From positions 49,164,509 to 49,228,508 of the forward strand of contig CM034233.1 in assembly GCA_019916065.1 (NCBI GenBank): a DNA stretch of 64,000 nt, in the 5' to 3' direction. A model generated the notes under the pieces. It worked only from the letters and a program-made list of their open reading frames with translations. It searched no databases and was not told the origin of the DNA. The position numbers and the translations under genes are program-made. Positions 57,401 through 64,000 of the stretch are shown here, piece after piece; positions within the stretch are counted from its first letter, which is position 1, and the number at the start of each line of letters is the position of its first letter. This DNA is from Vitellaria paradoxa. Lineage: Eukaryota > Streptophyta > Magnoliopsida > Ericales > Sapotaceae.

Positions 57401-58740
57401 ATTTGGCAGTATGGGAATGGAAGATGCTAGAATCAGTGAATGAATTTGAGATCAGATTTGATCAGGGAAATGCTACAGTGACAAGTTGTTCTCTGATGGC
57501 AATTCCCTCGATAATTACTAAGGTGATCGATGCGCAACAACATGATGAAGAATGCAAGAAGATGGTAGCTCAAATCTTGTCTGGAGAGATTATAGAAGGA
57601 TGGACACTTCGCTCTGATCAAGGACTACAGCATTGTGGAAGGTTGTATGTCCCGAATTCTGATGGCCTTCGAAAGGAGATATTGCATGAGTTCCATAATT
57701 CAAGATTTGCCATTCACCCTGGAAGTACGAAGATGTATCGTGATTTAGCACGACAGTATTGGTGGAAGGGAATGAAGAAGGATGTTGCTCGATTCGTAGC
57801 TAAATTTCTTGCTTGTCAGCAGATCAAAGAAGAACACCAGAAACCAGCTGGATTACTCCAACCTTTACCTGTGTCTAAATGGAAGTGGGAGCACATTGCG
57901 ATGGATTTCGTCGTGGGCTTACCTAAGACGTTGAAGAAAAATAACTCTATATGGGTTATTATTGATCGATTAACAAAGTCAGCGCACTTTTTACCAGTGA
58001 ACACTACCGACACACTCCAAAAGCACAGCCAGCTATATATTCGCGAGATCATCCGACTTCACGGAACACCAGTCTCCATAGTATCTGACCGAGATCCATT
58101 ATTCACAGCTCAATTTTGGAAGAGTCTGCAGGAGGCTTTAGGCACTAAATTGACCTTTAGCACGGCATTTCACCCTCAGACAGATGGACAGTCAGAACTG
58201 TTAATTCAGACATTGGAAGATATGCTTCGCGCTTGCATACTAGACTTTAAAGGAGATTGGGAAGAACACTTACCATTGATAGAGTTTGTGTATAACAACA
58301 GCTATCAAGCAAGTATTGGAATGGCACCTTATGAGGCATTATATGGGAGGCTATGTCGCTCTCCTCTGTGTTGGACCGAGGTAGGAGAATCGGTGATGAT
58401 AGGACCCGACCTGATCAAGCAAACATCAGAAAAGATTGCTATCATTCGTCAACATCTACTTACTGCCCAGAGTCGTCAGAAAAGCTACGCTGACTGACGA
58501 AGACGACCTTTGGAGTTCGAGGTTGGAGATCATGTCTTTCTTCGAGTTTCCCCACGTCAAGGAGTCGTACGATTTGGGAAAAAGGGGAAGTTAGCTCCTC
58601 GATATATTGGACCATTCGAAATCCTTGCAAAGGTTGGGCAGGTTGCATATCAACTAGCTTTACCACCTCAACTATCACGTGTTCATGATGTATTTCATGT
58701 ATCCATGCTTCGAAAGTATGAACCTGACCCGAGTCACGTG
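57401..58740 (+). pseudogene. Tekay integrase domain, with a nonsense codon and a lost zinc-finger Cys
   Basis: The H2C2 finger has H945 and H952, but the first Cys is Phe (residue 982, TTT at 57805-57807, in AKFLACQQ); C985 remains. The DD35E core is complete: D1015 (AMDFVVGLP), D1076 (IVSDRDPLF) and E1112 (TDGQSELLI), with 35 residues between the last two. TGA at 58495-58497 follows YAD where Arg (CGA) is expected, consistent with C-to-T at a CpG. The frame then continues with EVGDHVFLRVSP and KLAPRYIGPFEIL. Two defects in one domain. Confidence 0.92.
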
Positions 58741-58944
58741 ATTGATTGGACTGAACTTGATATTCAGCAAGATGTTACATTTGAACAACAGCCGGTTAAG
58801 ATCGAGGATCGGCGTGAACAAGTACTACGAGGCAAAACCATTCCATTGGTTCGAGTGTTGTGGAGGCACCGTGGTGTGGAGGAATCCACCTGGGAGCGTG
58901 AGTCTGTTATACGTGAACGATATCCTCATTTGTTTAACACTTGA
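58741..58944 (+). pseudogene. Tekay chromodomain
   Basis: Same frame as gag-pol, stop TGA at 58942-58944. The text KIEDRREQVLRGKTIPLVRV, LWRHRGVEESTWERES and RYPHLF is the C-terminal chromodomain of chromoviruses, thought to target integration to chromatin marks. The W of STWE is present. It lies beyond the nonsense codon at 58495. Confidence 0.88.
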
Positions 58945-58981
58945 GTCATGCTTTATGTAAATTTCGGGACGAAATTTATTT

Positions 58982-58993
58982 AAGGGGGGTGGA
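58982..58993 (+). other. Polypurine tract of Tekay element
   Basis: AAGGGGGGTGGA just before the 3' LTR TGTAATAACC; plus-strand primer site. Confidence 0.88.
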
Positions 58994-61026
58994 TTGTAAT
59001 AACCTGAATTTTTTTTCCTTAATTAAATTATTTAAGTGTGGTAGTGATATTTATTATAGTAAAAATCTAGAAAATTGAGCATTTGAAAATTTTTGGAATG
59101 ATAAAAATTAGTTGGAAAATTTTTCGGATTAAATTTCACCCTATGTGGGAGTTTAATGTAGAATTTCTAAAATTTTTATCCAAACACTTCTTAGCCCAAT
59201 TACTTATTTGGTTCAAACCAAGACCATTAACCCATGGGTCAACCCTTTTCTTTGACTCACCTCAACTCATTTCAACTCACTTTATCACTCAATGAATTGA
59301 CTCATGAATAGTTGCTATAAATTATTTCCCAACAACTTCATTTCCATCTTCCATACACTCTCACCATCTTTCAAAATTATTTGACTAATTGGACAAAGAG
59401 AAGACCCACATTGATGACCTTAAAGCATCTTTTTCAAATTATTTAGCAAACAAGATTTAAAGCATTTTGTTTGAAAGCTAGCATGATTTAAAGCATTTGG
59501 TTAAATTGTCAAAAAGCTAGCATGATTGTTTAAATTTGTCAAAAAGTTAGCATGATTCCCGGATCATGCCACCTCCATACATCTTCCCCAATGCTTTTCT
59601 TAAATGATATGGTTAGATAGTCAAAAAGTAAGCATGATTCTTGGATCATGCTACCAATTGTATAGGCATGATCTTACCTTAGTTGATTTTTCTCCACTAA
59701 TAATTTTCTCTACACTCCCTATAAATTGTGTCTTCAAAGAGAAGAAAATAAGAGAGAAATAAAAAGAAATTATTCATTAGTGAGGCTGAAGATTTGGTGT
59801 TGCTTGAAGGAAGAAGAAAGGCTTGGAATTTTCCAATTTGGGTGGTGTTCAAAGCTAACTCATTTTTCCTTCTCAGACTTGGTCATTAATATCTTCATTG
59901 AGGTAGGATGATGAATCTCCTAAAATATATTTGATGCATTTTCTGGTTTGAAGTATGAAACTTGATTGTGATAAAAATAAATACCCGTATATTGGGGGTA
60001 GGGAAGCCAAAATTTTGACTGAAGTAACTTAGTATGCTGACAGCTCTCTATTTGTAACTTCTTATGTGCTTCTAACCCCTAAAACGGTGGAATTAGGCTT
60101 TGGCTAAAACATAAAAGTTGTAGCCCTTTCAGTTTTCTTTTCAACCCAAAAAGAATTGCATCAATCCGATTTGTGAGTCAAAAGTTATGCCCAAAATACT
60201 GAGCACGTGTAAAACTGTATTTTCTGAACAAACTGAATTCAAAGCTGTTTTTGTACCTTTAGACCTTAGAATTTTAAAAAGTGTAAAACATGAAAGTTGT
60301 AGGCCTTGAAGTCTAGTTTCTACAGATATAAAGTTTATAGATATTGGAGTCTTGCTCTATTTTATATGAATTTTCTTTCAAGCTGCTATTCTGCTTAGCT
60401 TTAATTGATGCTTGTTTGGATTTGTTTAGAATATTATGTTTAAAGATTTATTTAAATTTCTAATTTCCTTCTGTTAGTTATTGTCATGTTAATAATTCCT
60501 ATTGATATGAAATTATTTTAAACTAGATATTATGTATTATTTGACACTCTAATATTGATGATAATTGACTTAGATAATCAGTTTCATCATGAATAGTTAG
60601 ATGACTTATTCAAACTAAAATGCTAGTATTTGATAAAATGCCCAAAAGAAACAATGGACTCGTTCTTTTCTCATTTGGTCTTTCTTAAATGAATTTGATT
60701 TATTTTTGGCATTGTTTTGTCAACCTAGCAGGTTATATAATTATATTTTTATTATTAAGTGAATTAAATTAAACTCATTTAATACCTTCCTAAACATTGG
60801 GATAATTCTGTGGACATTTGTGGATACCTTGAAGCCAAAAACCTATGATAAGGGTTTGGTTATAAATAAGATGATGATTGGAAATTTATTTAAATTATTT
60901 TTGAATAAAATAAAACTTATCAATTTTGCTAAAAATTAAATATAAGTCCAAGAGCTATTTATTATCTTCATATTCCATAAAATAATAAAATAAAAGGTAA
61001 AAGGAGCAAAAACCGAGATTTGCAGC

Positions 61027-61097
61027 CAATGAGGTTCGAACTTGCGACTTTAAATCGCAATTAGGGTCGCCCACCCACTAAGCTACCAACCTCGGCC
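61027..61097 (-). other. tRNA-like module 1 in Tekay 3' LTR
   Basis: Identical in sequence to 52542-52612 as far as read. Confidence 0.6.
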
Positions 61098-61858
61098 TAA
61101 TTAATATACCACTAGAAATAATTTTATTCTTATCAAATTTGGTACGGTAAGTTTGTCAAAACAATTAACTAAAATACTAGTTTGTATTCTAAATTTTTTT
61201 TTTTACTTGCTAATTGTTAATTTACATATAGCGCCTACCTTTGTGATAATGATATTGATGACTATGTTAAATCTTTGATTTATTGGGAATTACTATTAAA
61301 GTATGGATATAGATAAAGTGCTTAAAAATATATTGCATGTGACTAAATAATCTCACTTTTGATTCATCGCCCGAGAACATTGCCAGTTGTTATTAAAAAT
61401 GTCTGATTTCCATACAAGGTACCCTTGGAATGTAAAAGGGTGAGAAGAAATTAAGGCACTTCGTGCTAAAGCTGTTTTTGGCAATGGGGTGATGGGTGGG
61501 TAGAAATGGCCTTTTAGATGAAGATGGGAACATGCATTTTATTTGGGAGATGCTCCCTTCTGACCTGGCCAGTCAGGTAGCCGGTCGCGACGACTAGGTT
61601 TTTGGTAGGTGACACCGTCGGTATGCATTAGATGCTAAGCCCGTAAAGTCACTGGTTCCCAAGGCTGGGGATAGAAGAGGATAGGAGTATGATTATCTTA
61701 GGAGGATTTAGATTAAACTCCTTTACAAAATTTTACTGTGACCAGCAACCTCTCTTGTTATGTATGAATGATGTGTTGGAATTATTTAATTATATTTAAT
61801 TCCTCTCGATTAATATTTTATAAATATATATATATATATATATATATGTATGAAACTT

Positions 61859-61941
61859 GTATCGCTACGGGGTTTGATCCCGAGACCTTGAAGATCTAAA
61901 TCTGAGATCCCTACCACTGCGACACAGACTTCATTGTGGTA
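61859..61941 (-). other. tRNA-like module 2 in Tekay 3' LTR
   Basis: Copy of 53367-53449; the B-box side reads GGGATCAAACCCCG here, a better match than the GGATCAAACCCCG of the 5' LTR copy. Confidence 0.55.
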
Positions 61942-62671
61942 TACACATCAGTATTTAATTATTTTACATATAAGTAAAATAGTAGTTACGGTGACGATTT
62001 CATCGAACCGTTGTAAGTATAATTTACATTATTCAGTTGAGATCTATTGAATTAATTGTTGCATAAATAGTATGCCACTTAAACACATTCACTTAATACA
62101 GTGTAGTATTACAACCACTGCATATAGGCACCTAGGAGATTCTGATTACTGGGCTTTAGTAGCTCACCCATTGTGAGAATATTTTTTCAGGATATTAAGC
62201 ACAGGGATACAGAAGATGAGCTGGAAAGAGATTAAATTCTCTTAAATATTCCATCAGAAGAGTTATCTATTTTTTTCTTCTTTTCTGCACAGAGCTGGAG
62301 GACTTTATTTTTGGTCTGTAATAATTGTTGGATGATTGTAATTATTAAGCATAGACCTAATTTGCTTTTATTTGGTATGTAATGTTAATAGCGTGATTGG
62401 GACACTTAGATGGCTCTGTAATATTTTTCTCTATCTTTATTTTGAGCCCTGTAGTTGAAATCCCATCAAATGGTTCAGTCCAATGACTTATAAATATTGT
62501 TTGGGATAAACATGGGATTTTGACTATCTTAAATTTTTCTTACGGGTCAACCCCAATCTGGAGGAAAACTCTGGGGTGTGACAGCGTGTTTTTATCATCT
62601 CATTTTTATACCTAACAAATAAATTCCAAGTCACCCCTGGGCATTCGGTTATGAAAATCCGGGGCGTGACA

Positions 62672-63721
62672 AGAATGGAATGTGATGAATGGTTGATTAT
62701 GTGCCGGGGGTCGTGGTGGGGTGCAAAAATAGGAAGGGTTTTGAGATTACCCTCGGGTTGAAATACCCGAAACCTGCGCAGGGTTTGGTGTCAATGCCAG
62801 TGGCTTAGTAGCCCACAACATTGTGTGTGTATATGGGTTACCCGTGGCCCTGGACAGTGATCCTAAACGATGGTGTCCAATTTACTGTTTTCATTGGGTC
62901 TGGACCCATAAAAGACAGTGTTGTGTATGCACCCAACCCTCGATAACTTGTGTGGTTATGGCAATGTGATTGAATGATGAATAAGTGAAAATGTGGATGT
63001 GAAGATGTGATTGAATGATGAATAAGTGCTAATGTGGATATGGTTATGTGATTGAATGTTGAATATGTGACAATGTGATATGGAATGTGATTGGATATAA
63101 AGTTGGGAAATTTAATAATGAAGAATAATTGGATTGAATACAATGCTATGACGTTGTTGAATGATGATAAATACTTACTTAAGTTGAAAACTAATTGATA
63201 TTAATGAATTGTTGTGACTTATAGAAAGATGTTGGTGTATCTATGCATATATGAACATTGGCATGCATGTGTTGATTACATACCATATATGTTAGCATGT
63301 AGCATCGTGGACACAAATGGATACGTGCTCACGTCCGTATAGATTTAGTGCAGGAACAGAACAAACTAACCAATTGGGCTAATGGGGGCTAGACTAGAAG
63401 TGCAATTGCATAAACCATTCCAGATTTAGTAGAATTTCAATTACATAAATTGAATATTTATATAAAGGTTGTAATGATTTTAGATTGAGAGACTTATTCA
63501 ATATGGTTGTAAAGACCCTAAGGTCTATGTAAAGCCTAAATGAGAAGGATATGTTGTGGTTGGAGGTTAGGCACTAGCTAAGGTTAAATTTATGTTATCT
63601 CATCATATGTTTTGGGCTCACCTAGAGTTTTTGTATTGCTCTGATCATGGGACAGTTATATTAATGTGTGTTATGTGTGTTTATCACTCACCCCTCAAGT
63701 CGCGAGATTTGTGGTGTGACA
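62672..63721 (+). mobile_element. Solo LTR-C, 3' part
   Basis: Begins with the AGAAT duplication, then GGAATGTGATGAATGG, and ends CGCGAGATTTGTGGTGTGACA. Contains short repeats of GTGATTGAATGATGAATAAG (62968 and 63009 regions). Continuous with 50503 before the Tekay insertion. The 101-codon minus-strand ORF here is a His/Ile-rich chance frame. Confidence 0.75.
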
Positions 63722-64000
63722 AATGCATGATTTGGGAATCTTGCTTCATTTGACTTTTTAACCAAATAATTTGGGAGAAGATTAGGTTTGTAGGGAATTA
63801 ATTGAGAGCTACTATTCATAAGACAACTCAGTGAGTGATAAAAGTGAGTTGAAATGAGTTGAGGTGAGTCAAATGATGGGTTGACCTATGGGTTAATGGG
63901 CTTGAATTGAACCAAATAGGTAATCCGGTTAGGAATTATTTGGATAAAAGTTTAAAAATTTTATATTAAACTCCCACGTAGAGTGAAATTGAATCTGGAA
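63722..64000 (-). repeat. LTR-B, 5' segment (runs off the window)
   Basis: Reverse complement matches Tekay LTR 50640-51090, e.g. ATGGGTTGACCTATGGGTTA against TAACCCATGGGTCAACCC. By alignment the LTR start should lie about 130 bp beyond the window. Confidence 0.78.

Larger units (their letters stand above)
50509..62671 (+). mobile_element. Tekay (Del) chromovirus, full length and young
   Basis: 12,163 bp, LTRs 50509-54179 and 58995-62671, perfect target duplication AGAAT (50504-50508, 62672-62676). Initiator-Met primer site, a single gag-pol frame, a C-terminal chromodomain and a PPT. LTRs of 3.7 kb and the chromodomain text fit the Tekay lineage. The LTRs differ at about 20 positions by eye (about 0.5%) plus a few indels, so it is by far the youngest insertion here. 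Two nonsense codons and a lost integrase Cys make this copy defective. Confidence 0.95.
58995..62671 (+). repeat. 3' LTR of Tekay element
   Basis: 3677 bp, nearly identical to the 5' LTR. Differences include one extra T near 59007, loss of one GT near 59727, and a longer (TA)n at about 61824-61847. Followed by AGAAT. Confidence 0.95.

Noticed and set aside
54298..58944. Endogenous pararetrovirus (caulimovirid)
   Set aside because: Two long LTRs, a 5-bp target duplication, integrase and chromodomain are present, and there is no movement protein; it is a chromovirus retrotransposon.

Overview
The window is plant nuclear DNA made almost entirely of nested LTR retrotransposons. This is the pattern of heterochromatic or pericentromeric angiosperm sequence. 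Evidence for a plant: Athila-type and Tekay-type Ty3/gypsy elements, Sirevirus-type and Tork-like Ty1/copia elements, a Tourist-like MITE, a CACTA-like element and high A+T. I cannot name the species. I found no host gene in 64 kb.

Layout, left nest (1-35079). The oldest unit is a plus-strand copia element (Tork-like). Its 5' half is out of view. Its protease/integrase/RT/RNase H remains lie at 19579-21416, 29334-29540 and 33488-34447, with a probable 3' LTR at 34492-35079. Three insertions break it. (1) A minus-strand Sirevirus-type copia (5' LTR 17972-19578, gag/protease 15930-17915, integrase start 1-119). It is split by a minus-strand solo LTR (120-15929), which is itself split by a 13.5-kb Athila element (571-14055, TSD TAAGT). 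(2) A minus-strand gag-only Athila relative (21417-29328, TSD AGCAG). (3) A solo LTR (29541-33487) that carries a CACTA-like non-autonomous element (31201-33174).

Middle (35080-39073) is A+T-rich non-coding DNA with a MITE, a tandem duplication, a probable second MITE and a foldback.

Right nest (39074-64000). A minus-strand Tekay-type LTR ('LTR-B', from 39074 to beyond the window end) is split by solo LTR-A (41988-44812, TSD TTTAA) and by solo LTR-C. LTR-C is split by a young, full-length Tekay chromovirus (50509-62671, TSD AGAAT). A 3.36-kb tandem duplication (43783-47145 and 47146-50503) copies parts of LTR-A, LTR-B and LTR-C. Its right end coincides exactly with the Tekay target site.

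Function: all coding content is retrotransposon gag, protease, RT-RNase H, integrase or a post-pol ORF, and every copy is disabled. The youngest element has two in-frame nonsense codons that look like C-to-T changes and a lost integrase zinc-finger cysteine. The most interesting signals are regulatory: a GGTCGGGACC array shared by the Athila LTR and the region just before its post-pol ORF; two tRNA-like modules built into Tekay LTRs; a ~110-bp block shared by Tekay and Athila-type LTRs; an autonomous/gag-only Athila pair; and the duplication breakpoint sitting on an integration site. All identifications come from reading motifs by eye; no database search was run.
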